Assembly (NCBI GenBank): GCA_017527945.1
Contig: JAFXPL010000170.1
Coordinates: 1 to 55,453 of the forward strand
DNA length: 55,453 bases
DNA from: Bacteroidales bacterium
GTDB taxonomy: Bacteria; Bacteroidota; Bacteroidia; Bacteroidales; WCHB1-69
Reading direction: 5' to 3'
Shown: positions 1 to 7,822 of the stretch, piece after piece
How positions within the stretch are numbered: the first letter of the stretch is position 1
Layout: the number at the start of each line of letters is the position of its first letter
The notes under the pieces: model-generated
Told to the model about the DNA's origin: nothing
What the model saw: only the letters and a program-made list of their open reading frames with translations
Databases searched by the model: none
Translations under genes and position numbers: made by a program

Positions 1-1
1 C

Positions 2-751
2 GACTCCGTGGTGACATTGCACCTCACCATCAACCAGACGGTGGCTGAGCTTGTCGAAGCCACCGCCTGCGGCAGCTACTTCTGGAACAACGCCAACTAC
101 ACCGAGTCCGGCGACTACACCGCGACCTTCACCGCCGCCAATGGCTGCGACAGCCTGGTCACCTTGCACCTGACCATCAGCCACTCGGTGCAAACTGATC
201 TCTACGAGACTGCCTGCGACAGCTACACCTGGACGGACGGCAACACCTACACGCAGAGCAACGACTACTCGATGACCCTCACCGCCGCCAACGGCTGCGA
301 CAGCGTGGTGGTGCTGCACCTAACCATCAACCAGAGTACCGCATCCGAGTTTGTCGTAGAGACCTCCGAGGCCTGCTACACGTGGAACGGCACTGAGTAC
401 TGCGAGAGCGGCGACTACACGCAGACCTTCACTGCCGCCAACGGCTGCGACAGTGTGGTGACCCTGCACCTGACCACCAGCGTGGGCATCGGCGACCATG
501 AGCTCAACGCATGCGTGACGCTGTACCCGAACCCGGCAAACGACTTCGTCAATGTACAATGTACAATGTATAATGTAAAAATGAGTGCTGGCTTGCACGT
601 GTTTGACGTGTATGGCAAATTGGTGCAAGTTGTCCCGATGACGGGCGAGACCACGGCCGTCAACGTCTCCACCCTTGCCGACGGTGTCTATTTTGTGCGC
701 GTGCGCACGGAGGCCGGCACGGTGACCAAACGGTTCGTAGTGAAGAGATAA
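2..751 (+). CDS. 3' end of a repetitive secreted adhesin with T9SS type A sorting domain (partial)
   Basis: The reading frame is open to the window's left edge, so the N-terminus is missing. What remains is about four copies of a roughly 47-residue cysteine-containing repeat (pattern TACDSYTW...YTxSGDYTxTFTAANGCDSVVTLHLTI), a repeat common in surface proteins of Bacteroidota. It is followed from about nt 520 by a T9SS type A C-terminal sorting domain (YPNPANDFVNV...FDVYGKLV...LADGVYFVRV...KRFVVKR). Such proteins cross the outer membrane by the type IX system and are anchored or released at the surface. The sorting domain is nearly the same as that of the giant adhesin ending at 55194, including a stretch encoded by ACAATGT-type repeats. 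A Rho-independent hairpin follows at 819-844. The ligand is unknown. Confidence 0.85.
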   Translation, partial: DSVVTLHLTINQTVAELVEATACGSYFWNNANYTESGDYTATFTAANGCDSLVTLHLTISHSVQTDLYETACDSYTWTDGNTYTQSNDYSMTLTAANGCDSVVVLHLTINQSTASEFVVETSEACYTWNGTEYCESGDYTQTFTAANGCDSVVTLHLTTSVGIGDHELNACVTLYPNPANDFVNVQCTMYNVKMSAGLHVFDVYGKLVQVVPMTGETTAVNVSTLADGVYFVRVRTEAGTVTKRFVVKR

Positions 752-818
752 TCTCGCGGATAAACAGGCTTCGCGTTTCGCGCGAATCTCGCGTAAATTC
801 TTTATGATGATTTCACAA

Positions 819-845
819 GGGAGTCCGGAAAAGGGCTCCCTTTAT
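819..845 (+). terminator. Rho-independent terminator of the first adhesin
   Basis: GGGAGTCC (819-826) pairs with GGGCTCCC (833-840), giving an 8-bp stem with a 6-nt loop, followed by TTTAT. The U-run is short. It lies 68 nt after the adhesin stop. Confidence 0.6.
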
Positions 846-892
846 CTACCTAATCTACCTAATCTACCTAATCCCCTAATCTACCTAAACTA
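844..892. repeat. Tandem 9-mer array TCTACCTAA
   Basis: About five imperfect copies of TCTACCTAA lie between the convergent adhesin and lptE genes and run into the lptE stop codon. No coding potential. Confidence 0.7.
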
Positions 893-1528
893 CCAATTCA
901 CGAATGTTTTGTTAAAGATGTCGTCGGTGAGGGCATCGTTGATGGTTTCCACCAAACCGGCTTCCACGCTGCTCAGGTTTTGCGAGCTGAAGTAGTCGGC
1001 GTAGCGGGAGAAGCTCTGGTCGAAGTTGAGTTCTTCGTTGAACTTGTTGTAGAACCGCACCCTGACGGTGATAGTGAGGCGGTTCATGGCGGGGGTGTCG
1101 TTGCCCTGGATGGCCACCGGATTCACCGTGTAGCCGGTGATTTCGCCTTCGATGGAGTAGTCTCCATCGGTATCCACAATGGTCAATGGGGTCTGCCCCT
1201 GGATTTTGTCCTTCAGCGCCGTGGTGAAGCTTTGGCTCAGCGTCGGGTTCACCAAGGAGGCGTTGTTCGGGAAGGTCGCGATAGCTACGGTTTTGGCCCG
1301 CGCATCTACCGTGCCGCCCGTCAGCGAGACGGACATGCGGCAACCGGCGAGCAGCAGCACCATCACGAGCAGGGAGGCCACCCGACGAGCTGCGCTACAG
1401 CCACGTGATACGCCCCACACTGCGCTGCGCTTGTGTGGGGTTAATTGCACTTCGTGCGTGTTGCCCCTCCGGGGCTGCTTAAGGAAGTTGTTTTTTAATA
1501 TAGGGGTATTTCGATCCATCATCTTCAA
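890..1528 (-). CDS. lptE: LptE-family LPS-assembly lipoprotein
   Basis: This resembles the Bacteroidetes LptE family: an outer-membrane lipoprotein that plugs the LptD barrel and helps place lipopolysaccharide at the surface. Seen: a hydrophobic segment ending in the lipobox LLAG-C (Cys at residue 63 of the longest frame), then about 150 residues with the family pattern VAIATFPNNASLVNPTLSQ and a C-terminal FNKTFVNW. The start is doubtful. The longest frame begins at 1528, but residues 10-45 are encoded by a REP-like element (1413-1486). A GTG at 1381 would give a minimal signal peptide with no positive charge. The gene lies 17 nt downstream of the sigma-54 activator, so the two are probably co-transcribed. 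Confidence 0.75.
   Translation of the reverse strand: MKMMDRNTPILKNNFLKQPRRGNTHEVQLTPHKRSAVWGVSRGCSAARRVASLLVMVLLLAGCRMSVSLTGGTVDARAKTVAIATFPNNASLVNPTLSQSFTTALKDKIQGQTPLTIVDTDGDYSIEGEITGYTVNPVAIQGNDTPAMNRLTITVRVRFYNKFNEELNFDQSFSRYADYFSSQNLSSVEAGLVETINDALTDDIFNKTFVNW
1413..1486. repeat. REP-like element, family A (three hairpins)
   Basis: CCCCACAC...GTGTGGGG, then GCAC..GTGC, then GCCCCTCCGGGGC, ending in TGCTTAAGGAAG. The same composite recurs at 20732-20800 and 28731-28806. Here it overlaps the 5' end of the longest lptE reading frame. Confidence 0.85.
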
Positions 1529-1545
1529 TAACCAATAACCAACAA

Positions 1546-2766
1546 TCAGATTCCGTATTCTTTGATTTTTCTGTAGAGCGTTCTCTCGGAGATCCTAAGT
1601 TCCTGTGCGGCGAGCTTGCGGTTGTCGTGGTGACGGCGCAGAGCGGCGATGATGGCCTGCTTCTCCAAGCCTTCCATCGTGAAGTCCGCAGTGTCCTCGA
1701 TGACTTCGGAGTCGTCATATTGCTCGGGGTCCTCATCTGCATGCCTATGTGTTTTTACAATCTGATAATCAGAATGTTGATTTGTATCTTCATGCGTAGG
1801 AAGAACATGGGCATGGGACTTCGGGTAGAGCTCGGGACTGTGGGTCAGCTGCGCCACGGTGGCTTTAAGCTCCTGCACTTCCCGTTGCAGCTCGGCGATG
1901 AACTTGAAGACGAGCTCGCGCTGCATGTTGTCGTGCTGCTCGCTCTCCGAGGGCAACACCGCCGGGAGGTTGGATCCGACGGGGCCGGTCAGGTAAGGTT
2001 TCAGCGTCTCGGCATCGATTTCCCGCTCCTTCTCGATGAGGGAAACTTGTTCGGTGACATTCTTGAGCTGGCGCACGTTTCCAGGCCAACGGTAGGCGCG
2101 CAACATCGCCTGTGCCTCTTCTGTGAGCGAGATGGTCGGGAAATGGTACTTGTCGGAGAAGTCGGCGGCGAACTTGACGAACAACGGGTAGATGTCGCCG
2201 GGACGCTCGCGCAAGGCCGGCACCCGGATCGGCACCGAGTTCAAACGGTAGTAGAGGTCCTCGCGGAACTTCCCCTTGGCAATGCGGTCGGCGATGTTGA
2301 CATTGGTGGCGGCCACCACCCGAACGTCGGTTTTCATCACCTTGGACGAGCCCACGCGAATATATTCACCCGTTTCCAACACACGCAACAGACGCACTTG
2401 CGTGGAAAGCGGTAGATCGGCGACCTCATCCAGAAAGAGAGTGCCGCCGTTGGCTTCCTCGAAATATCCCTTGCGGGAGTCCACAGCCCCCGTGAAGGCA
2501 CCCTTCTCGTGCCCGAAAAGCTCCGAGTCAATCGTGCCCTCGGGAATTGCACCGCAGTTCACCGCGATGTAGGTCTTGGTCTTGCGCGGCGAGTAGGCGT
2601 GAATGATCTTCGGCACCGACTCTTTGCCGGAACCGCTCTCGCCGGTCACCAACACCGACAAATCCGTCACGGCCACCTGCATGGCCACGTCGATGACATG
2701 GTCCAAGGCAGGGTCGAACCCGATGATGCCGAAACGGCGCTTGACATTATTTATATTTTCGTTCAT
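1546..2766 (-). CDS. Sigma-54-dependent transcriptional activator (AAA+ / Fis HTH, no receiver domain)
   Basis: An enhancer-binding protein that remodels sigma-54 RNA polymerase. The AAA+ domain starts almost at the N-terminus: Walker A GESGSGKE (residues 42-49), the sigma-54 contact loop GAFTGA (89-94) and Walker B GGTLFLDEV (107-115). A glutamate- and acid-rich linker follows (about 290-360), then a Fis-type helix-turn-helix (LAAQELRISERTLYRKIKEYGI region). There is no N-terminal response-regulator or GAF domain, so how activity is controlled is not visible. It sits directly upstream of lptE. A regulator of this kind next to LptE is, from memory, a common arrangement in Bacteroidales. Its targets are unknown. 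Confidence 0.93.
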   Translation of the reverse strand: MNENINNVKRRFGIIGFDPALDHVIDVAMQVAVTDLSVLVTGESGSGKESVPKIIHAYSPRKTKTYIAVNCGAIPEGTIDSELFGHEKGAFTGAVDSRKGYFEEANGGTLFLDEVADLPLSTQVRLLRVLETGEYIRVGSSKVMKTDVRVVAATNVNIADRIAKGKFREDLYYRLNSVPIRVPALRERPGDIYPLFVKFAADFSDKYHFPTISLTEEAQAMLRAYRWPGNVRQLKNVTEQVSLIEKEREIDAETLKPYLTGPVGSNLPAVLPSESEQHDNMQRELVFKFIAELQREVQELKATVAQLTHSPELYPKSHAHVLPTHEDTNQHSDYQIVKTHRHADEDPEQYDDSEVIEDTADFTMEGLEKQAIIAALRRHHDNRKLAAQELRISERTLYRKIKEYGI

Positions 2767-2816
2767 TATATCAATTCATTTATCGTTCATTCGTTGACAT
2801 TCATTCATCATTCGCT

Positions 2817-2914
2817 CCAGGGCTCGCTGCGCTCTCCCTGGTTTCCCAATTCCCAGGGCTCGCTGCGCTCACCCTGGGCTGACATAGGACGCCCTTCCAG
2901 GGCTTTCAAGGAAG
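2817..2914. repeat. REP-like element, family B (one and a half copies)
   Basis: A CCAGGGCTCGCTGCGCT...CCCTGG palindrome occurs at 2817-2841 and again at 2853-2877. The second copy is followed by GACATAGGACGCCCTTCCAGGGCTTTCAAGGAAGAT. The same family occurs at 4090-4150 and 31123-31186, always between minus-strand genes and in the same orientation. Confidence 0.85.
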
Positions 2915-2961
2915 ATGTTTTTTTGCAGGGGCCTGTCTAATTCACAACTCACAATTCTTAA

Positions 2962-4071
2962 TTATTTTACCCGCAGTTTCCGTCCCAACTGCAAAATCGT
3001 GGTTTCCATAATCTTGTTGAGTTTGCAGAGTTTATCGACTGTGGTGTGGTGTTTTTTTGCGATGGCGTAGAGCGTGTCACCCTGCTTGACGGTGTGGTAT
3101 TTCGCACCTGTGGCGGGTTTCGAGGCGGCGGGCTTCGGGGTGGAGGGCTTTTGCGTGTCCGCTTTCGGAGTGGATGCCGCTGTCTCCCTAGCGGCCATTT
3201 CATCGTCGTCGCCGTCATCGGTGCGCCGCATGTCGTTGGGATCCTGCTGTTTACGGTTATATGCCTTCACCGTAATCACATTGGAGCCACGGCTAATGTC
3301 CTTGTAAGCGTTGGCCATATCACCGCTCTTCAGTTTGATGTCCTTGTTGACCTGGCGCGGACTATCGGCCTTGGAGTGCGCGAACAGCCAGTCGTAGGTT
3401 TGCTTCAGGTAGAATAGCCGGGCGAGGTCGCCGTGATTGACCCCCGCCCACTTGTCCAGTCGAAGCAAGTCGGTACTGCCGCACCTCGTCATGGACTCGT
3501 AAATTTCCTGGGCACGGGAGACGGGCACGGCCCTGTCGGCAGTGCCGTGTATAATCCACAACGGGACATCATTCAGCTTGCAGAGATCCTTGCGGATGGT
3601 GCCTCCGCAAAGTTCCATCGAGGCGGCGATTTTCTCCCCGTGATTGGCCAAGAACTCGATTGTGCCAAAACCGCCCAAACTCATACCAATCAGGTAAATG
3701 CGGTTCGTGTCCACCTCGTAGCGCTTGGTCACCCAATTCAGGATGTTGAGTACCTTCACGGAGTTCCAGGCCCCGCCCGGGTTCTGCGGTGCGATGATGA
3801 CGGCATTGATGTCGCGACCCATCGAAATGGCATCCAGACAGCCGTACTTGCGCACCCTGTTGAGGTCGTTGCCGCACAGACTCGCGCCATGCAGGAACAA
3901 CACCACCGGAATATCCCCTTTCTGCTCTTCATACGTGTCTGGCACGGACACCCAGAAATTGTAACCCTCCTTCAGCACGTTGTGGTGGCTGATGAACGTG
4001 TAGTGGGTTTGGGCGGAGAGGCTGCCCAAGAGCGCGAGGAATGCTATTATTATTATCGTTATTCGTTTCAT
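2962..4071 (-). CDS. Secreted alpha/beta-hydrolase (esterase/PHB-depolymerase-like) with C-terminal LysM domain
   Basis: Begins with a signal peptide (MKRITIIIIAFLALLGSLSAQ), so it acts outside the cytoplasm. The alpha/beta-hydrolase fold shows the oxyanion region LFLHGAS (59-64), nucleophile elbow GMSLGG with Ser131, a probable acid Asp179 in HGTADRAVP and a probable His213 in GVNHGDL. A proline/lysine-rich linker (about 280-320) leads to a single LysM (323-369, YHTVKQGDTLYAIAKKH), which usually binds peptidoglycan or chitin-like sugars. The domain pairing suggests an esterase tethered to the cell wall, but the substrate cannot be read from sequence. REP-like elements flank the gene on both sides. 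Confidence 0.82.
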   Translation of the reverse strand: MKRITIIIIAFLALLGSLSAQTHYTFISHHNVLKEGYNFWVSVPDTYEEQKGDIPVVLFLHGASLCGNDLNRVRKYGCLDAISMGRDINAVIIAPQNPGGAWNSVKVLNILNWVTKRYEVDTNRIYLIGMSLGGFGTIEFLANHGEKIAASMELCGGTIRKDLCKLNDVPLWIIHGTADRAVPVSRAQEIYESMTRCGSTDLLRLDKWAGVNHGDLARLFYLKQTYDWLFAHSKADSPRQVNKDIKLKSGDMANAYKDISRGSNVITVKAYNRKQQDPNDMRRTDDGDDDEMAARETAASTPKADTQKPSTPKPAASKPATGAKYHTVKQGDTLYAIAKKHHTTVDKLCKLNKIMETTILQLGRKLRVK

Positions 4072-4089
4072 ATTTTCTGTTTGTTATAC

Positions 4090-4150
4090 TCCAGGGCTCG
4101 CTATCGCTCACCCTGGGTTGACATAGGTCGGGCTTTCAGCCCTCTCAAGG
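4090..4150. repeat. REP-like element, family B
   Basis: CCAGGGCTCGCT..CGCTCACCCTGG hairpin followed by GGGCTTTCAGCCC and CAAGGAA. It lies between hdrA (3' end) and the esterase (5' end). Confidence 0.85.
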
Positions 4151-4172
4151 AAAAAATGTATAATCTCTTCAT

Positions 4173-5165
4173 TCACAAGAGTTCCACCGCGGCGGCGCGG
4201 GCATCCTGGATGGTGTCGGCGATGCACATCGGGCGCTTGCAGGAGCCGGCGAGGTAGAGACCGGGCTGGGCGGTGAGGTTGTCCTCAGTGTGCGGCGACA
4301 GGCTCTGCGCGAAATGGTAGGGACCGTCGATGCCGGCACACTGCGCGAGCGCGGCAGTGCCTTCGGAGGCGCACATGCCCACCATGAGGACCAGCAGGTC
4401 GGCATTCATCGTCAGCGGGATACCCAGCAGCGTGTCTTCGGCCTTGATCTGCACGCGGTTGTCGAAGGTAGACGCCGCCTCCGAGATGCGGCCGCGCACG
4501 AAGTTCACGCCGTACTTCTCCTGCGCCTCACGGTACATCTCCTCGAAGCCCTGGCCCCACATCCGTAAGTCCATATAATAAATATAGACATCCGTCTCGG
4601 GATGCTGCCGCTTGATCTCGACGGCTTGCTTCACGGCCGTCACACAGCAGACCTTCGAGCAGTAGTGGTTGCCCGACTTCTCGTCACGGGAACCCACACA
4701 CTGCAGGAACACGACCTGCTTTGGCACTTCGCCCATATTATTGCGGATCTGTTTGCCCTTGATCATTTCCTCCATCTCGATGGAGGTGATCACGCCTTTG
4801 TAGATGCCGTAGCCCAACTCCTCCTTCTTGTGCGCGTCGAACACGCGATAGCCGGTGGCTAAAAGCACCTTGTCGAAAACGGCGGTCTCGCCGGCGGCGG
4901 TGGTCAGCGTCCACTGCTCGCCGGCACGGTTCATGGCCGTCACAGCACAGTTGGGCTTGAAAACGATGTTCTCATGCGACAGCTTCGCTTCCAGCTTGTC
5001 GGCCAGTTCGTCGGCCGAGCTGAAGTCCGGAAAGAGGAATGCTTTGTCACGGATGTTGCACAACGGTTTCTCCTCTTTTTCAAAAAGGGTCACCTGATGT
5101 TTGTCCGCCAAGATGGAGGCGGCTTCTATGCCGGCGGGGCCGGCGCCTATGATTGCGATATTCAT
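4173..5165 (-). CDS. HdrA-like FAD-dependent oxidoreductase (heterodisulfide reductase subunit A family)
   Basis: A 330-residue flavoprotein; the start is placed at the internal ATG at 5165, where MNIAIIGAGPAG begins. Seen: N-terminal dinucleotide fold GAGPAG, the HdrA/QmoA cluster-binding signature QCVGSRD...YCSKVCC (Cys156, 169, 173, 174), and a C-terminal GSCKRPMCIADTIQDARAAA flavin-site motif. It is about half the length of archaeal HdrA: the ferredoxin-type 4Fe-4S modules are missing, making it closer to QmoA size. HdrA proteins pass electrons between FAD and iron-sulfur partners. With hdrB and alcohol dehydrogenase upstream on the same strand, it probably forms a redox complex; no hdrC is present in the window. 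Confidence 0.85.
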   Translation of the reverse strand: MNIAIIGAGPAGIEAASILADKHQVTLFEKEEKPLCNIRDKAFLFPDFSSADELADKLEAKLSHENIVFKPNCAVTAMNRAGEQWTLTTAAGETAVFDKVLLATGYRVFDAHKKEELGYGIYKGVITSIEMEEMIKGKQIRNNMGEVPKQVVFLQCVGSRDEKSGNHYCSKVCCVTAVKQAVEIKRQHPETDVYIYYMDLRMWGQGFEEMYREAQEKYGVNFVRGRISEAASTFDNRVQIKAEDTLLGIPLTMNADLLVLMVGMCASEGTAALAQCAGIDGPYHFAQSLSPHTEDNLTAQPGLYLAGSCKRPMCIADTIQDARAAAVELL

Positions 5166-5179
5166 TCTTTGGGGGTTAG

Positions 5180-5302
5180 GGTTCAAGGTTCAAAGTTCAA
5201 GGTTCAAAGTTCAAAGTTCTAAGTTCAAAGTTCAAAGTTTTAAATTCTAAGTTCAAAGTTCTAAATTCTAAATTCAAAGTTCTAAGTTCTAAATTCAAAA
5301 GG
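5180..5302. repeat. Low-complexity tandem array (TTCAAAG/TTCTAAG units) forming the hdrA leader
   Basis: Imperfect 8- to 9-mers, read on the hdrA coding strand as GAACTTTGAACTTTG. The array ends about 15 nt before the hdrA ATG. Similar arrays occur in front of fadD-like, yciO-like and other genes here. Confidence 0.85.
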
Positions 5303-5337
5303 GTCAGGTCTAATAACAGTTCCTCGCCAGCCAACAG

Positions 5338-6393
5338 CTAAACCTTCAGCACTTCGGGTTTCTCGGGGGCACGGAGAATCTTGCCGGAGGCTCCGCGGTA
5401 CTTGTCGTCAGGGTTGTAGGCGACACCAATCTTGTCGAGGAGGCGCTCGCACTGCACCTGATGGAGCTGCATGCCCATCACCCACGGGTCGTAGCCGAGC
5501 AACAGACCGGCCAACTCCTCATAGGTGAGCACCGGGATGCCGTAGCCCTCCTTGTCGTAGGTCTTGTGCTCCATCTCGGCGATGGTGTACTGCCATTTGT
5601 CGAGGAACATGGCGCAACCGGGGCAGTTGGCCACGATGAAGTCGGGTTCGTAGGGTTCCATCGACTCGAACTTCTTTTTGGAGTTGGCGATAGAATAGCC
5701 GCGGTTTTCCTGCACGAGGTACTGGCGGAAGCCGAATCCGCAACAGTGCCGGCGCTCGGGGTAGTCAATCACCTCGCCACCCCAAGCCTCAATCATGCCG
5801 GCCAGCACGTAGGGAAACTCCGCGTTGCCGATACCGTGCTTCGGGAAAATCTTGGCGTAGTGGCAACCAATATGCTCCACACCCCGTAACGGCTTGCCCG
5901 TAAAGCGGTTCACCAGCTGGTACTTCATCTTCTCCTTCAACTCAAGACGGAACTTGAAAATCAAATCCGACGGGTGCACGATGTTCTCGGGCATCTCGAA
6001 CGTCCGGCCCGTGGCCTTGTACAGATATTCCCGGGCCTTCTCCAGAATCTCCGGTTGCTCCTTCCATTTCTCGATGAGCTCGGTCATCACCCCGAAGGAA
6101 GTGACGCACGAGGGAACGTAATTCTTGTAGCCACGCTCGGTCATCAGGGAGAAGAGCCGCGCCACGATGGTCATGGTCGTCTCGAACGGCACCACGTCGG
6201 AGTGGTAGCCGATGCCCGAGCAGGTGTGCTGGTGCGAGGAGTCGTAGATGTCCTTTCCGAGATCATTGCGCATGATGTTCAGGAAAGTCGCCTCCGAGCC
6301 GGGGAAGAAGGTCTGCCGGATGCAACTCCGCTCGTAAAAGAAGTGGTCGTCCGCGATTTCCTTCTGATATTCATTCCAAAAACGTTTTTCCAT
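5338..6393 (-). CDS. HdrB-like CCG-domain iron-sulfur protein
   Basis: Heterodisulfide reductase subunit B family, which binds non-cubane 4Fe-4S clusters in CCG (cysteine-rich) domains. The second CCG domain is complete: Cys177, HCC (217-218) and NCPGC (257, 260). The first is degenerate, with only Cys24, a TC at 58 and PSC at 96, instead of the CC and CxxC of canonical HdrB. At 351 residues it is longer than the usual 290-300, with a C-terminal extension. It lies between an alcohol dehydrogenase and hdrA on the same strand, separated only by repeat-filled gaps. The likely role is electron transfer with HdrA to a disulfide, quinone or other carrier; the acceptor is unknown. Confidence 0.85.
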   Translation of the reverse strand: MEKRFWNEYQKEIADDHFFYERSCIRQTFFPGSEATFLNIMRNDLGKDIYDSSHQHTCSGIGYHSDVVPFETTMTIVARLFSLMTERGYKNYVPSCVTSFGVMTELIEKWKEQPEILEKAREYLYKATGRTFEMPENIVHPSDLIFKFRLELKEKMKYQLVNRFTGKPLRGVEHIGCHYAKIFPKHGIGNAEFPYVLAGMIEAWGGEVIDYPERRHCCGFGFRQYLVQENRGYSIANSKKKFESMEPYEPDFIVANCPGCAMFLDKWQYTIAEMEHKTYDKEGYGIPVLTYEELAGLLLGYDPWVMGMQLHQVQCERLLDKIGVAYNPDDKYRGASGKILRAPEKPEVLKV

Positions 6394-6398
6394 TTTTC

Positions 6399-6438
6399 AG
6401 TGATTAGTGATTGGTGATTAGTGATTAGTGATTGGTGA
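6399..6438. repeat. Tandem array GTGATTAGTGATTG in the hdrB leader
   Basis: Five to six copies of AGTGATT/GGTGATT ending 6 nt before the hdrB start codon. On the coding strand it reads CACTAATCACCAAT, almost free of G. Confidence 0.8.
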
Positions 6439-6502
6439 ACTGTAATCTGAATAAACGTTCAATCTACCATTCATAATTCATTTCATTATTCATGATTCTG
6501 AA

Positions 6503-7672
6503 TTATAGCGCACGTTTCAGAATTTCCACCACGTCGTCTCGCGTCAGTTGCATGAAGCCGCCGCCAAGGACCGTCGCGTCGGCCACCTTCTCGATGTTGT
6601 CGGGAGTCACGCCTAACTCAGAGGCCTTCATCGTCACACCGATCTCACGCATCCAATCTTCCAGGGCATTGATGCCTTCCGTGGCGACCTGTTCGTCGGT
6701 CTTGCCATCGGGACGGACGTTCCACACATTTTCGGCAAAGCGCACGAATTTATGCAACCCGCTGTGCATGATGTACTTGTAATACGGAATGGAAACCGAC
6801 GCGAGGGTCATGCCGTGGGTGGCATCCGTCACCGCGCCGATGGCCTGCCCGATCATGTGCACCATCCAGTCCTGCGACTTGCCCTGTTTGAGCAGCGTGT
6901 TGAGAGCCCAAGTAGCCGTCCACATGATGTTGCTGCGCGCCTCATAGTCCTGCGGGTTCTTCACGGCGATGCGCGAACTGTGGATGAGCGAGCGCATGAG
7001 TCCCTCGTTAAGGTAGTCGCTGGTGTTGTCATCCTCATTGCTGAAATACTGTTCCATGAGGTGCGACATGATGTCGAAAATGCCGGCCACCATCTGGTAC
7101 TGCGGCACCGTGAAGGTGAGCTTGGGGTTCAGGATCGTGAACTTGGGCATCAGACGGCTGTCGAAGACCTTGCCGAGCTTCAGTTTCTGCGCATGGTTGG
7201 TGATGACGGAGCCGCCATTCATCTCGGAACCTGTGCCCACCATCGTCAGCACACAACCGACGGGCAAAATGCGAAGGCCGGAATCGGGATTCTGACCTCC
7301 AACGTAGTAGGTTTGCCACGGGTCACCGTCGAGCCACGCGGATGCGGCCACGCCCTTGGCATAGTCGCACACGGAGCCGCCACCCACCGCGAGGATGAGA
7401 TCGACATCGTTCTCGCGGGCAATTTTGCAGCCTTCGTAGAGCTTCTCCACCGTCGGGTTCGGCATCACGCCGCCGTCCTCGATGATCGTCTTGCCGGCCT
7501 CGTTCAGGATGGTGAGGATCTTGTCGTAAAGTCCTGTGCGTTTTATAGATCCGCCCCCGTAGGAGAGCATGACCGTTTTGCCGTAACGTTCCAGCTCTTC
7601 TTTAAGCTTGTCCAAGCTGTTCTCGCCGAAATGCAGGCGAGTGGGATTCTCGTATGTGAAATTTCCTAACAT
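6503..7672 (-). CDS. Iron-containing alcohol dehydrogenase (YqhD/butanol dehydrogenase type)
   Basis: Group III metal-dependent alcohol dehydrogenase, reducing aldehydes or oxidising alcohols with NAD(P). The nucleotide-binding loop is GGGSVCDYAKG (97-107). Metal ligands match the YqhD pattern: Asp200 and His204 in FDIMSHLMEQ, His272 in HMIGQ and His286 in DATHGM. Length (389) is normal for YqhD-like enzymes. A Bacteroidetes -7 element lies at 7698-7705, 26 nt upstream of the ATG. Being first in a minus-strand group with hdrB and hdrA, it may supply reductant to, or draw it from, the Hdr-like complex, as in the adh-flox-hdr clusters of sulfate reducers. Confidence 0.93.
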   Translation of the reverse strand: MLGNFTYENPTRLHFGENSLDKLKEELERYGKTVMLSYGGGSIKRTGLYDKILTILNEAGKTIIEDGGVMPNPTVEKLYEGCKIARENDVDLILAVGGGSVCDYAKGVAASAWLDGDPWQTYYVGGQNPDSGLRILPVGCVLTMVGTGSEMNGGSVITNHAQKLKLGKVFDSRLMPKFTILNPKLTFTVPQYQMVAGIFDIMSHLMEQYFSNEDDNTSDYLNEGLMRSLIHSSRIAVKNPQDYEARSNIMWTATWALNTLLKQGKSQDWMVHMIGQAIGAVTDATHGMTLASVSIPYYKYIMHSGLHKFVRFAENVWNVRPDGKTDEQVATEGINALEDWMREIGVTMKASELGVTPDNIEKVADATVLGGGFMQLTRDDVVEILKRAL

Positions 7673-7697
7673 ATTTATGCTACTTTATACAAATCTG

Positions 7698-7705
7698 CAA
7701 AGATA
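7698..7705 (-). promoter_or_regulatory. Bacteroidetes -7 element for adh
   Basis: TATCTTTG on the minus strand, matching TAnnTTTG, 26 nt upstream of the adh start. Confidence 0.65.
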
Positions 7706-7789
7706 CACTTTTTTCGTTTTCGGCGGGCTTCAAAATCATGGACCAATACAACCTGACAAAACGAGTCGTCGCCTTTTTCAAAAAAAATG

Positions 7790-7797
7790 TATTTTTG
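7790..7797 (+). promoter_or_regulatory. -7 element for the C10 protease gene
   Basis: TATTTTTG, a perfect match to TAnnTTTG, 26 nt before the chosen ATG at 7823. This shows that the in-frame ATG at 7787 lies upstream of the transcription start. Confidence 0.7.
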
Positions 7798-7822
7798 CGG
7801 CTTGACTGATAACCTTTTCGAT

